A stretch of DNA of 59,499 nucleotides from Candidatus Zhuqueibacterota bacterium (GCA_963169875.1 CAUJEL010000068.1:1-59499); one strand, 5' to 3'; shown: positions 25,602-35,021, counted from the stretch's first letter. The notes: generated by a model from the sequence alone, not told the origin. A program made the numbers and translations.

Positions 25602-27748
25602 TAAAAATCTCCACTGATAGCCAGCAAATAATTCCGTATTTCGCCGAGCACGCGCTCGGAGACGGTGTAATTGTAATTCAACGCGTTGCGCGCCACAACC
25701 TGGACATCGATCTTGCCGAAGCGGTAACCGCAGCGCAGATCCCAGATTTTGGTCGGAACGCGTTCATCGAGCGGATAGACCGCCACCTTTTCGATCCGCC
25801 CCATGTAACGATAATCCGCCCCCATGGTGAACCCCTGCCAGCGCAGGCTCGGCGACAATGAAGCGATGAAGCGCGGCCGGTAGAGCAGGATTTCATCCGT
25901 CTCCGTCTCGCGCGGATCCATCCAGGTGGCCGTGGCTTGCACATTGATGCGATCCTGCCAGAAGCGCAGGCGGCATTCGGTCTCGATGCCCATGATGCGC
26001 GCCGCCGGATAGTTGATGAACTGCGCCTTCAGCTGCGAAGCCAACAGCGTCGGCTCGATGAGGTTCTTGTAGCGGTTGTAGAACCAGGTGACCTCCCCGT
26101 AGGCCCAATTGCCAACGCTCTGGCGGATGCCCACGTCCACAAGGATGGAGCGCTCCGGCTGCAATTTGGGGTTGGGCACGGCTTTGAAATCCTTCGATCC
26201 GGCGGTGATGAAGCGCTCGACCACCGTGGCGGCGCGAAACCCGCGGCCAAAAGACCCGTGCAATACGGTGCCGAACAACGGCTGGTAACTGAAGCCAATT
26301 TTCGGACTGACCTGCATCTCGAGCGAATCGCCAACCAGTTGATAAGTGTCCCAGCGCAATCCCGCATTCAGATGCAACAGTTGCGATACCGTCCAAATTT
26401 CCTGAATGTATGGGGAAACGCCGTTGGCGACGCGTTTGCCGTAATATTCTGATTCGACCGCATCGCGCTTGTAATCCAGGCCCATGGAGATGCTGTGGCG
26501 GTCAGACGGCTGCCAGGTGAACTGCCATTCTCCGCTGGCGCCGATGGCCGGCGTGAAGGCGCTGGTGATGTTGAAGGGCACGCCGACGAGTTGCTGATTA
26601 TAGGAGAGCCGTGCCTTGCCGGAGAGGCGCGGAGAAAAAACCTGCTGATAGACCGCATAGCCCACAAAACCGTTCAGTGTATAGCTGTCGCCGCGGTCGG
26701 GTGAAGGCACATTTAGCGCGCGGTTCTGCTCGAGCCACTGCAAAAAGATCTCGCGCTCTTCCCAGCTGTAGGTCGAAAAGAACGTCAGCGTCGCATGGTT
26801 GGGCAGCTGCCACACTGCCTTGCCGCTAAGGTACCAGCGCTCGAAGCGGCCATTCTCGCGGTCACCGGTGGATTGATGGCGCGAGGCGGCCAGGCGCAGG
26901 CCAACCGGCCCGAAGCTGCGCGAAAGGCCCATATCGGTGCGATGATAATAGCGCAGCTTGTCCGTCCATTTCCACTCCGGCACCGAGGGTGTGTCGTACA
27001 TACCCGAGGCCTGGCGGAAGGTCGCTGACCAGGATGCCGTGGGCGCTTTGGTGATCATGTTGACCACACCGCTGAGAGCGCCGGAACCGTACAGAGAGGA
27101 AGCCGCGCCCTTGAGAACTTCCATGCGTTCAATTTCCGTGATGGGAACGATGTTCCAGTTGGCTTCGCCGAGATCGCTGGTGAGGATGGGCACCTCATCC
27201 AAAAGCACCAGCATGCGGCTGCCGCCGAGGCGATTGTATCCGGAACCGCCGCGGATGTTGATATTTTCTCCCACCAGAGTGACGCCTGGCACCAGCTGCA
27301 GGGCCTCTTCCGTGCGCAGCAGGTTGCGCTGGCGGATGGAGGCGCGGTCCATGACGCTGATGCTCGCCGCCGCCGAGGCCAGGGTCTCCGGCTGGCGCGA
27401 GCCCGTCACCACCACCTGATGCATCTGAATGACGGTGGGTTTCAATTTGATCTGTACGGATGTTTTTTGCCCCGCCGCGACGTTGAGCGACAGGGTTTCA
27501 GGCTGAAAGCCGATATAGGTGGCGCGTAAGCGATGTTCTCCAGCCGGAACGCCCTGAATGGTGAAATACCCTTGTCCATCGCACACCGCGCCATACACGG
27601 AACCCATGATCTGTACATTGGCGCCGGGCAGGGCCTCGTTGTTTTGTGCATCGAGCACCCTGCCGCTGATTTGGCCGGTCTCTGCCGCGTGAAGGGCGAG
27701 CTCGCCAGCCAGCAAAAACAGTAGAAGGGATCGTATCACTCTATTCAT
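25601..27748 (-). CDS. TonB-dependent outer-membrane receptor (copy B)
   Basis: 715 residues. Signal peptide (to about 21), carboxypeptidase-regulatory-like domain (about 25-110: GRVLDAQNNEALPGANVQIMG), a plug with VPILTSDLGEANWNIVP, IERMEVLKGAASSLYG and GVVNMITK, and a barrel ending in AISGDF. It aligns by eye along its whole length with the 14972-17128 receptor. It lies 14 bp after the single-domain DHGL lipoprotein gene and overlaps the secreted-protein gene by one base, so this copy is an operon lipoprotein-receptor-secreted protein. Substrate unknown; neither plug nor barrel shows a feature that identifies it. Confidence 0.93.
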   Translation of the reverse strand: MNRVIRSLLLFLLAGELALHAAETGQISGRVLDAQNNEALPGANVQIMGSVYGAVCDGQGYFTIQGVPAGEHRLRATYIGFQPETLSLNVAAGQKTSVQIKLKPTVIQMHQVVVTGSRQPETLASAAASISVMDRASIRQRNLLRTEEALQLVPGVTLVGENINIRGGSGYNRLGGSRMLVLLDEVPILTSDLGEANWNIVPITEIERMEVLKGAASSLYGSGALSGVVNMITKAPTASWSATFRQASGMYDTPSVPEWKWTDKLRYYHRTDMGLSRSFGPVGLRLAASRHQSTGDRENGRFERWYLSGKAVWQLPNHATLTFFSTYSWEEREIFLQWLEQNRALNVPSPDRGDSYTLNGFVGYAVYQQVFSPRLSGKARLSYNQQLVGVPFNITSAFTPAIGASGEWQFTWQPSDRHSISMGLDYKRDAVESEYYGKRVANGVSPYIQEIWTVSQLLHLNAGLRWDTYQLVGDSLEMQVSPKIGFSYQPLFGTVLHGSFGRGFRAATVVERFITAGSKDFKAVPNPKLQPERSILVDVGIRQSVGNWAYGEVTWFYNRYKNLIEPTLLASQLKAQFINYPAARIMGIETECRLRFWQDRINVQATATWMDPRETETDEILLYRPRFIASLSPSLRWQGFTMGADYRYMGRIEKVAVYPLDERVPTKIWDLRCGYRFGKIDVQVVARNALNYNYTVSERVLGEIRNYLLAISGDF

Positions 27749-27762
27749 TGAATCATTTACCT

Positions 27763-28212
27763 TTATTTCGATGCGGGCCAGTCACAATAAATATCGATAT
27801 CTTTGGCCACGGGGTTATTCTTGTCGAGCGTGACCGGCTGAATTTCCCAGCCATGGGTTTCATCGAGTCCATAAATACCCAGGATGTTGGTGTAATCCCA
27901 GTCCTTGCCTTTTTCCCGGTAGACCACAGCCACGACCTGATACCGCGCCAGCGGTGCCGGCAGACGATAGGCGGGTGATTCCTGGCTTGTATTCAGAGAG
28001 GTATTGGTGATCACCAGATCGCCCAAACCCTGGGGCGGGAAATTCACCACCGCGACCACCCGGGCCGCATCGATCTTGTCCGGTTTGGCGCCGGGGTTGG
28101 AAAAAATCACCCGCCCGCTGATTTCGGATTCGATGATGCCGAGTCCGTGGTCGATCTCACAGCTCGATAAAAGAGAGAGCGTGAGAAGAGTGACCAGATA
28201 AGTTTTCTTCAT
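27763..28212 (-). CDS. 'DHGL' lipoprotein, single domain (copy B)
   Basis: A 149-residue predicted lipoprotein: signal peptide with lipobox LSSC (Cys about 18), then EIDHGLGI, the same motif as in the copy-A lipoprotein at the same place. One beta-rich domain follows (GRVIFSNPG, VVAVVNFPPQGLGDL, RYQVVAVVYREKGKD), matching each of the two domains in copy A. First gene of the three-gene copy-B operon. Known TonB systems often pair the barrel with a surface lipoprotein that captures ligand (SusD-like in Bacteroidetes); this protein is far smaller and not SusD-like. Confidence 0.8.
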   Translation of the reverse strand: MKKTYLVTLLTLSLLSSCEIDHGLGIIESEISGRVIFSNPGAKPDKIDAARVVAVVNFPPQGLGDLVITNTSLNTSQESPAYRLPAPLARYQVVAVVYREKGKDWDYTNILGIYGLDETHGWEIQPVTLDKNNPVAKDIDIYCDWPASK

Positions 28213-28528
28213 ACTTGATTAAACCTGTACCTTTATGGCAATGTTGACCTTGTTGGCTTTGCGTCATTGCTGTGATCGTTTCTGATCGCCGCATCACCAG
28301 TGAAAAAATTGCACGTTTCAAATCACACATAGAACGCATATTTACGCTTCGTGGTTCTGCGCCAGATCACAAAAGTGTAATTCCTGCGTCTGGCTAATTT
28401 TGTTGCAAAACGGGCCTAAAAATCGGATATCACATCCTTTTGCATGATGACAGCCGGTCGTTTCGGCTGGTGATGATCGCCATTGCAGCAAAAGCAGCCT
28501 TTGCGATCGCTGTCAGGAATGGCTTTTT
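28213..28528. other. intergenic region, putative operon promoter
   Basis: 316 bases between the TPR membrane protein gene and the copy-B operon on the same strand. No coding frame, no repeat family seen; it must contain the copy-B promoter if that operon is independently transcribed, but I could not single out -35/-10 boxes. Confidence 0.45.
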
Positions 28529-30145
28529 TCATGGATGGATGTTTTTTTCACCTAATACGCGCAGAGTCTCCTGGAGGTTCTTCTCCGCTTCAGTAAAACC
28601 GGGCATCTGTTTGACTGCGGCCTGGAAATGCGGCAGCGCTTCGGCATGGCGGCCCTGCTTGAAGAGGACTTTGCCGAGATTGTTATGCGCGGCTGGATTT
28701 TCCGCATTCAATTGCAGGGCGCGGTGCAGCGGCGGCTCCGCTTCCTCGAGCCGGTCCAGGTTGAGCAGCACATAACCGAGATTATTATACCCCGAATCAT
28801 CATCGGGACGGATGCGAATGGCTTCCTGAAAATGAGTCATCGCCTCTTGTTTGCGCCCTGATTCGTACAGGGCGGCGCCCAGGTTGACATGCGCCAGGTC
28901 ATTGTCCTGCGTCACCCGCGCGGCATGATCGAACAGCGTGATGCTGTTCTCCCAGACCCGGGCCTGACGCCAGGTCAACCCAGCCAAAACAATCAGTATG
29001 CCGAGGCCGGCCAGGAATTGCCCCTGCGGCGGCACTTTCAATCGACGCAGGATCCCTTCGCCCGCGAAAACAACGAGGATGAACAATCCGGTCAGCGGCA
29101 CGTAAGCATATCGGTCCGCCCGCGCCTGCATGCCAACCTGGATGATGCCAATGACCGGGGTCAGGGCGACGAGGTACCACAGCCATCCGGCCAGGGCATA
29201 GGGCGCCCGGCGCCGCAGACGCCAGAACACAACAGAGAGCAGCACGATAGCCAGCAGTGAAATCGCAAATGCAGGACTGATGATCTCCGTGCGCGGGTGC
29301 GGATACATCACCGCCAGATCCATCGGCCAGAACATCTTGCCGATGTAGCTGAAAATAGAAATGGCCGCGTTGCTGATGCGCTGCGCCAACGGGATGCTCC
29401 CCAGCGATTGCACAGCGCCGCCCCGCGCCTGCGCCACCACCACCGCAATGCCCGCTGCCAGGGCGAGCGTAAAGAAATATCTTTTTTCCCAAACCAGTTT
29501 TCGCCAGGAAATAGCCGGCTTTGCCGGACCGGAGCCCCGCGACAGAGGCCAATCATCGAGGATGAGCAGGAGGAGCGGCAGCGTCACCAGCATCTGTTTG
29601 GACATCAATCCCAAGCCAAACAGCAGCAAGGCGCCCAGGTGCCGCCGGAAATCCGGTTTTTCAAGATAGCGCGTCCATGCGAGAAGGGCGGCGAACATGA
29701 AAAAAGTGCTCAGGGTATTTTTGCGCTCCGAGATCCAGGCGACCGATTCGACGTTGAGCGGATGCACTAAAAACAGACCCGCCACCAGGAAACTCAGCGC
29801 CGGTCGCCGCGTGAGCCGCAGCATCACCCGGTAGAGCAGCAGTCCTGCCGCCACATGCCAGAACAGATTCATGGCGTGGTGGGCGGAGGCGTTGAGTCCG
29901 AACAGGGCGCAATCGATCTGGTGGCTCAACCAGGTGAGGGGATGCCAATTGCTGGCATAAAAGGCGGAGAAAGCCCAGGACAGATTCTCCAGCGACAAGC
30001 CGCTGTTGACATGGGCGTTCTCGGTCACATATTCGATGTCGTCGTAATTGACGAACCCGGCGTTGAAAACAGGACTATAGGCCGCCACAGTCAAGAGTGC
30101 GAGAAGGATGCCCAACCGCAGATGTCTTTTCTGGATGGATTGCAT
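28529..30145 (-). CDS. polytopic membrane protein with C-terminal TPR repeats
   Basis: 538 residues. About ten hydrophobic segments occupy residues 1-390. Near the N-terminus is an acidic loop (FVNYDDIEYV) followed by SNWHPLTWLSHQIDCALFG, the pattern of GT-C-fold, lipid-sugar-dependent glycosyltransferase-like proteins (PMT/TMTC and bacterial TPR relatives). Three to four tetratricopeptide repeats follow (about 420-530: AHVNLGAALYESGRKQEAM, GYNNLGYVLLNLDRLEEAE, AHNNLGKVLFKQGRHAEAL). It may modify exported proteins or glycans; activity is inferred. The ATG at 30145 begins 13 bp after the exonuclease stop; an upstream GTG at 30187 would overlap that gene. Confidence 0.82.
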   Translation of the reverse strand: MQSIQKRHLRLGILLALLTVAAYSPVFNAGFVNYDDIEYVTENAHVNSGLSLENLSWAFSAFYASNWHPLTWLSHQIDCALFGLNASAHHAMNLFWHVAAGLLLYRVMLRLTRRPALSFLVAGLFLVHPLNVESVAWISERKNTLSTFFMFAALLAWTRYLEKPDFRRHLGALLLFGLGLMSKQMLVTLPLLLLILDDWPLSRGSGPAKPAISWRKLVWEKRYFFTLALAAGIAVVVAQARGGAVQSLGSIPLAQRISNAAISIFSYIGKMFWPMDLAVMYPHPRTEIISPAFAISLLAIVLLSVVFWRLRRRAPYALAGWLWYLVALTPVIGIIQVGMQARADRYAYVPLTGLFILVVFAGEGILRRLKVPPQGQFLAGLGILIVLAGLTWRQARVWENSITLFDHAARVTQDNDLAHVNLGAALYESGRKQEAMTHFQEAIRIRPDDDSGYNNLGYVLLNLDRLEEAEPPLHRALQLNAENPAAHNNLGKVLFKQGRHAEALPHFQAAVKQMPGFTEAEKNLQETLRVLGEKNIHP

Positions 30146-30158
30146 AGGCTGCTCGATG

Positions 30159-30992
30159 CTACGCTTCGTTTTTCGGATAAATGCCACGCTGCGCCGCGAT
30201 CAGCATCTGGCGCGTCTCTTCGGGCCACTCCTGGCTGACCAGCCATTGCAAATAATCCGGATCGTTTTGATGGACCCAGTTCAGACTCTTGCCCCGGTAT
30301 TTTCCAAAACTGAAAATCGCTTCGCGATAACGCCAGTAGAATTTGCGATCCGGTGTGACGAACCTGCTGTTGTCATCCGGCGCGCAAAACTGTGCCAGAT
30401 GCGAAACATCATGCGGCAAATCGGCATACCTTTGCAGCTGCCCGTCCAGCACCTCCAGGGTGGCGCGGACATCGGTCAGGGCGTCATGGGCGCCGGTCAA
30501 ATCCTTGTGACAGTAGAAACGATAGGCGGCGGTGAGGTCGCGGGGTTCCTTGCGATGAAAGATGGATTGGGCATCAACGATGCGCACCTGCGCCAGGGAT
30601 AACGGCTGGCCGTTCCGCTCCATTTCCGCCTGCAGGAAGGGGATATCAAAACGGGCGACATTGAAACCGGCGAGGTCGCATCCGGTGATGAACTCCTGCA
30701 GGCGCGGTGCAAAATCCTTGAACAGAGGCTTGTCAGCGACCATGGCATCGCTGATGTGATGTACCTGCGTCGCTTCCGGCGGGATCGGGATGCCGGGATT
30801 CACCAGCTCCTGCCACTCCTGCATCTGTTTGTCCACTTGCAAACGGATGAATGCGAACTGGACGATGCGGTCCATTTGCATATCCAGCCCCGTGGTTTCG
30901 AGATCGAAAAAAACCAGGGGGCGATTCAGATGCAGTGCGTGCAAGGGCAGATCATTATCCGCAAAATTCAGGCTCTGTTGTTCGCTCGCCAT
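30159..30992 (-). CDS. DEDDh 3'-5' exonuclease with C-terminal accessory domain
   Basis: 277 residues. An epsilon/DnaQ-type exonuclease domain (about 25-200) has motif I FFDLETTGLD, an HHISDAMV segment, motif II GFNVARFDIPFL and motif III HDALTDVRAT, giving the complete Asp-Glu-Asp-Asp-His set. After it comes YWRYREAIFSFGKYRGKSL then DPDYLQWLVSQEW, resembling the small DUF3820-type domain that is often appended to such exonucleases. Likely a DNA repair or RNA/DNA trimming enzyme rather than the replicative proofreader. The start is the ATG at 30992, 5 nt after AGGAAA; an in-frame start at 31013 is weaker. Upstream of the TPR gene, probably co-transcribed. Confidence 0.9.
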   Translation of the reverse strand: MASEQQSLNFADNDLPLHALHLNRPLVFFDLETTGLDMQMDRIVQFAFIRLQVDKQMQEWQELVNPGIPIPPEATQVHHISDAMVADKPLFKDFAPRLQEFITGCDLAGFNVARFDIPFLQAEMERNGQPLSLAQVRIVDAQSIFHRKEPRDLTAAYRFYCHKDLTGAHDALTDVRATLEVLDGQLQRYADLPHDVSHLAQFCAPDDNSRFVTPDRKFYWRYREAIFSFGKYRGKSLNWVHQNDPDYLQWLVSQEWPEETRQMLIAAQRGIYPKNEA

Positions 30993-31138
30993 AAGGTTTC
31001 CTGTATTGACCATAGTAAATTAAAGTATTAAAAATAATACATAAAAACCATAAAATTATTCACAGAGAAAAAATGATGCATTTTTCAAAATAAATAACTA
31101 TGTTATAGACGGGAAAGTGGAACACGATTCATTTCATT

Positions 31139-31603
31139 ATGAGAACAATAAATCAATCTCTTTGCAGCATAATCCTCCTCCTCTTTTGTCTCATCCAATC
31201 GGCCTCTGCTGACGTGCATCAGGGTGTCGGTGTCGGCTTTATTTTGGGGGCGCCGACGGGCTTGAGCGCCAAAAAATGGATCGGCGCGCAGCAAGCCTTT
31301 GACGCTGCTGCAGCGTGGTCAACGGGTGAGCAAAAATCCTTTTATCTCCATGCTGACTATTTGCACCAGAGGCCGCAATCGGTTCCTGCCAATTCTGTGT
31401 ACATGGACTGGCATTATGGTTTTGGCGGCATGATCCGCTTTGATCAGAAAGCAGCCGTTGGCATCCGGCTGCCCTTCGGACTCGACTATGGTTTTAAATC
31501 CATCCCCCTGGAAATATTCGCCGAAATCGTCCCCGTCGTCCTCCTCGCTCCGGATACCGATTTTGACATCGACGGCGGCATCGGCATTCGACTTTTCTTA
31601 TAA
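31139..31603 (+). CDS. small exported beta-barrel-like protein
   Basis: 154 residues with a signal peptide (to about residue 25, ending SASADV). The mature part is GVGVGFILGAPTGLSAKKW, AFDAAAAWS, FYLHADYL, GIRLPFGLDYGF, EIFAEIVPVV and a C-terminal GGIGIRLFL. These alternating, glycine-rich strands with a terminal aromatic-x-aromatic end match a small outer-membrane family (DUF3996-like) that I recall from spirochaetes and FCB bacteria; function unknown. No strong ribosome binding site precedes the ATG at 31139. It is 21 bp upstream of gcvP and may share its transcript. Confidence 0.8.
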   Translation: MRTINQSLCSIILLLFCLIQSASADVHQGVGVGFILGAPTGLSAKKWIGAQQAFDAAAAWSTGEQKSFYLHADYLHQRPQSVPANSVYMDWHYGFGGMIRFDQKAAVGIRLPFGLDYGFKSIPLEIFAEIVPVVLLAPDTDFDIDGGIGIRLFL

Positions 31604-31624
31604 CCCTTAATGAACGAGGTTTAA

Positions 31625-34513
31625 ATGAAGAACGCCTTACCCGCGACAGATGCTTTTCCCATTCGCCACCTGGGTCCTGATGCGAACGAGAAGCAGGACA
31701 TGCTGAAGCAAATCGGCATCAACTCCCTGGATGCCCTCATCGATGAAACCATCCCGCAGAGCATTCGCCTGCAGCAGGCCTTTGACAACCAGTCGGCCAT
31801 CGGCGAGCAGCAGCTGTTGCAGCAGCTGCAAAAACTCGCCAACCGCAATAAAGTATTTCGCTCCTATATCGGCCTGGGATTTTATGATACCATCACCCCG
31901 GCTGTCATTCTGCGCAATATTTTTGAGAATCCCGGCTGGTATACCCAGTATACGCCCTACCAGGCTGAAATATCCCAGGGACGGCTCGAAGCGCTGCTGG
32001 TTTTTCAAAATATGATCAGCGATCTCACAGGCATGGATGTGGCCAATGCCTCGTTGCTGGATGAAGCCACCTCCGCCGCGGAAGCCATGAGCATGATTCA
32101 CCGTCTCAACAGCAAAAAGACCCGCGATCCAAAAAATAATGTCTTTCTCGTTTCCGATAAATGCCTGCCCCAGACCATAGACGTATTGAAAACCCGTTCC
32201 GCGCCGCACGATATCGAAATCCGCATCGCCAAACTGGATGAAACCAGCCTGGACGAGCGCGTATTTGGCGTGCTCATCCAGTATCCTGATGTCGATGGCG
32301 ATGTGCAGGATCCGCGCGCTTTCATTGAAAAAGCCCATGCCAGGGGGGCGCTGGTGGCGGTCGCCGCCGACCTGCTCGCTTTGGTGGTGTTGACGCCGCC
32401 GGGGGAGATGGGTGCGGACATTGTGCTCGGTTCCGCGCAGCGCTTTGGCGTGCCCATGGGATTCGGCGGTCCGCACGCGGCTTACTTTGCCACCCGTACC
32501 GAGAATATTCGTCAGATGCCCGGCCGCGTCATCGGCGTGTCGGTGGACCGGCACGGTAAAAAAGCTTATCGCATGGCTCTGCAGACGCGCGAACAGCACA
32601 TCCGCCGCGAGAAAGCCACCTCCAATATCTGCACCGCTCAGGCGCTGCTGGCCATCATGGCGGGCATGTATGGCGTCTGGCACGGCGCAGATGGGCTCAA
32701 GGGCATTGCCACACGCGTCCACTATCTCACCCGGATTGTGGCTGCCAGCCTGGAAAAACTCGGCTATCGCCAACTCAATAAGGTCTATTTTGACACCATC
32801 AAGGTACGGGCCGGAAAAGAGGAAGTGACCAAAATCCGCGAACAGGCCCTGGCCCATGGCATCAACTTCCATTATATCGACATCCAGGAGATCAGCATTG
32901 CCCTCGATGAGACGGTACGGCCTGAAGATGTGGAGGAGATCGTCGCTCTGTTCGCCACTGCCATAGGTCAGAAAGAGTTCAAAATCGACTGGCAGGCTCT
33001 TGCTGTGGATTCAAGCGCTGTCATCACCGGCGCATTGCAGCGCAGCAGCGCCTTCCTGACGCACCCGGTCTTCAGCAAATACCGCTCCGAGCACAAGATG
33101 GTGCGCTATTTGAAAAATTTGGAAAAGAAAGATCTCTCGCTCACCACCTCCATGATTCCCCTGGGATCCTGCACCATGAAGCTGAACGGCACGGCCGAGA
33201 TGCTGGCGTTGAGCTGGCCCGGCTTCAGCAAGCTGCATCCTTTTGTGCCGCAGGACCAGGCCGCGGGGTATCTGGAATTGATCGCAGAGCTGGAAAGAGA
33301 TCTCTGCAAGATCACGGGATTTGCGGCCGCTTCGTTCGAGCCCAATTCCGGCGCCCAGGGCGAGTTCAGCGGACTGATGGTCATCCGCGCCTGGCATCTC
33401 TCCCGCGGCGATTTGCAGCGCACGGTCACGTTGATCCCGGCGTCGGCGCACGGCACCAATCCCGCCAGTGCGGTCATGGCGGGCATGGACGTGGTGGTGG
33501 TCGCCTGCGACAATCAGGGCAATATCGATGTGGCGGACCTGAAAGCCAAGGCCGAACAGCACAAGGACACCTTGTCCTGCCTGATGGTCACTTATCCCTC
33601 CACCCATGGCGTGTTCGAAGAGCAGATCATCGAGATCTGCCGCATCATACATAAAAATGGCGGTCAGGTCTATATGGACGGCGCCAACATGAACGCCCAG
33701 GTGGGATTGACCAATCCGGCGGCCATTGGCGCGGATGTGTGTCATCTCAATTTGCACAAGACCTTTGCCATTCCTCACGGCGGTGGCGGTCCCGGCATGG
33801 GTCCCATCTGCGTGGCGGAACACCTCAAGCCGTTCCTGCCGGGGCATCCTTTGGTGAAAATCGGCGGCGGCAAGGCGATTCCGGCGGTGAGCGCCACGCC
33901 TTATGGCAGCGCCAGCATCCTCATCATCTCCTATGCCTACATAAAACTGATGGGCAGTGCGGGCTTGACGGACGCGACGCGCTATGCGATCCTCAATGCC
34001 AATTACATCGCGGCGCGGCTGGGCGCGCACTATAAGGTGCTCTACACCGGCGTCAAAGGACGCGTTGCCCATGAGATGATTTTCGATCTGGCGGAATTCA
34101 AGGCGTATGGAATAGAGGCGGAGGATATTGCCAAGCGGTTGATGGATTACAATTTTCACGCGCCCACGGTGGCTTTTCCGGTGCACAATTCGATCATGGT
34201 GGAGCCCACCGAGAGCGAAGACAAGGGCGAGCTGGACCGTTTTTGCGATGCCCTGATCCGGATTCGCGCGGAAATCCAGGAAGTGATCGATGGCAAGGCG
34301 GACAAGCTCGACAATGTTCTGAAGAACGCGCCGCACACGTCCGCCGAAGTCAGCGCGAATGAATGGACACATGGTTACAGCCGTGAAAAGGCGGCGTTCC
34401 CGTTGCCGTATTTGCAGGACAATAAATTCTGGCCTGCGGTGGGGAGGATCGATAATACCTACGGGGATCGCAACCTCTTTTGCGCCTGTCCGCCGCTCGA
34501 GGCTTACGAATGA
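31625..34513 (+). CDS. gcvP: glycine dehydrogenase (decarboxylating), P protein
   Basis: The PLP-dependent P protein of the glycine cleavage system, 962 residues. This is the fused long form in which the catalytic half follows an inactive homologous half. Seen: FPIRHLGPDANEKQDML at the N-terminus, FIGLGFYDT-like YIGLGFYDTITPAVI, and in the second half MIPLGSCTMKLNG, EPNSGAQGEFSGLMVI, PASAHGTNPASA and the PLP lysine in HLNLHKTFAIPHGGGGPGMGP (about residue 712). GAGG precedes the ATG. H, T and L proteins are not in the window, so the gene is unlinked from the rest of the system. A strong terminator follows. Confidence 0.98.
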   Translation: MKNALPATDAFPIRHLGPDANEKQDMLKQIGINSLDALIDETIPQSIRLQQAFDNQSAIGEQQLLQQLQKLANRNKVFRSYIGLGFYDTITPAVILRNIFENPGWYTQYTPYQAEISQGRLEALLVFQNMISDLTGMDVANASLLDEATSAAEAMSMIHRLNSKKTRDPKNNVFLVSDKCLPQTIDVLKTRSAPHDIEIRIAKLDETSLDERVFGVLIQYPDVDGDVQDPRAFIEKAHARGALVAVAADLLALVVLTPPGEMGADIVLGSAQRFGVPMGFGGPHAAYFATRTENIRQMPGRVIGVSVDRHGKKAYRMALQTREQHIRREKATSNICTAQALLAIMAGMYGVWHGADGLKGIATRVHYLTRIVAASLEKLGYRQLNKVYFDTIKVRAGKEEVTKIREQALAHGINFHYIDIQEISIALDETVRPEDVEEIVALFATAIGQKEFKIDWQALAVDSSAVITGALQRSSAFLTHPVFSKYRSEHKMVRYLKNLEKKDLSLTTSMIPLGSCTMKLNGTAEMLALSWPGFSKLHPFVPQDQAAGYLELIAELERDLCKITGFAAASFEPNSGAQGEFSGLMVIRAWHLSRGDLQRTVTLIPASAHGTNPASAVMAGMDVVVVACDNQGNIDVADLKAKAEQHKDTLSCLMVTYPSTHGVFEEQIIEICRIIHKNGGQVYMDGANMNAQVGLTNPAAIGADVCHLNLHKTFAIPHGGGGPGMGPICVAEHLKPFLPGHPLVKIGGGKAIPAVSATPYGSASILIISYAYIKLMGSAGLTDATRYAILNANYIAARLGAHYKVLYTGVKGRVAHEMIFDLAEFKAYGIEAEDIAKRLMDYNFHAPTVAFPVHNSIMVEPTESEDKGELDRFCDALIRIRAEIQEVIDGKADKLDNVLKNAPHTSAEVSANEWTHGYSREKAAFPLPYLQDNKFWPAVGRIDNTYGDRNLFCACPPLEAYE

Positions 34514-34549
34514 AAAAAAAGCCCTGGTTATAGAAACCAGGGCTTTTTT
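34514..34549 (+). terminator. intrinsic terminator of gcvP
   Basis: AAAAAAGCCCTGGTT, 5-nt loop, AACCAGGGCTTTTTT, starting at the stop codon. Classic stem plus U-tract; the A-run on the left makes it bidirectional. Confidence 0.93.
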
Positions 34550-34601
34550 GTTTGTTGTTTTCGCTGGGGGCCTTTGACAGGGCGGGGCAGCCCCCCATAA
34601 C

Positions 34602-34980
34602 GTCATCCTGCAAGGATCTTTTAGACTCCGCGGGACCATCCCAAAAATGTCATCCTGCAAGGATCTTTTACGCTGCGCGGGACAATTCCAAATACGCTGC
34701 GCGGGACAATTTCAAATACGCTCCGCGGAACAATCTGCCGGTGCCCCACTCTTCTGCCGCAGGGCGTAAAAGGTGCTTACAGCAGGACATGAAGGGGGGC
34801 AGATCAAAAAATGTCATCTTGTAAAGATCTTTTAGACTCCGCGGGACCATCCCAAAAATGTCATCCTGTAAGGATCTTTTACGCTGCGCGGGACAATTCC
34901 AAATACGCTGCGCGGGACCATCTGCCGGTGCCCCACTCTTCTGCCGCGGGACGTAAAAGGTGCTTACATAACAGGAGGGG
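34602..34980 (+). repeat. tandem pair of modular repeats with 24-bp internal units
   Basis: Two direct copies (34602-34795 and 34813-34980). Each has the order GTCATCCTGCAAGGATCTTTTA-type block, a block with ACTCCGCGGGACCATCCC, a second GTCATCCTG block, 24-bp units starting ACGCTGCGCGGGACAATTCC, then CTGCCGGTGCCCCACTCTTC and GTAAAAGGTGCTTACA. Copy 1 has three 24-bp units (34670, 34694, 34718), copy 2 has two (34881, 34905). A third copy with one unit lies inverted at 48895-48986. This fills the gap between gcvP and the lipoprotein gene; nothing coding is present. Confidence 0.9.
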
Positions 34981-35021
34981 GGCGCGTCAAGGCGGGGGCG
35001 GCTTCGGCCTGGTATGCACCC

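Noticed and set aside
31637-32872. 411-residue minus-strand frame opposite the first half of gcvP
   Set aside because: Antisense shadow with no family motif or ribosome binding site; gcvP is unambiguous on the plus strand.
33011-34660. 549-residue minus-strand reading frame opposite gcvP
   Set aside because: It is antisense to a certain gene, low in recognisable motifs, and runs out through the gcvP terminator and the 34.6-kb repeat; a shadow of codon bias.
34602-34980. Repeat pair considered as a CRISPR
   Set aside because: Copies are about 170-190 bp with internal 24-bp tandem units and no unique spacers.
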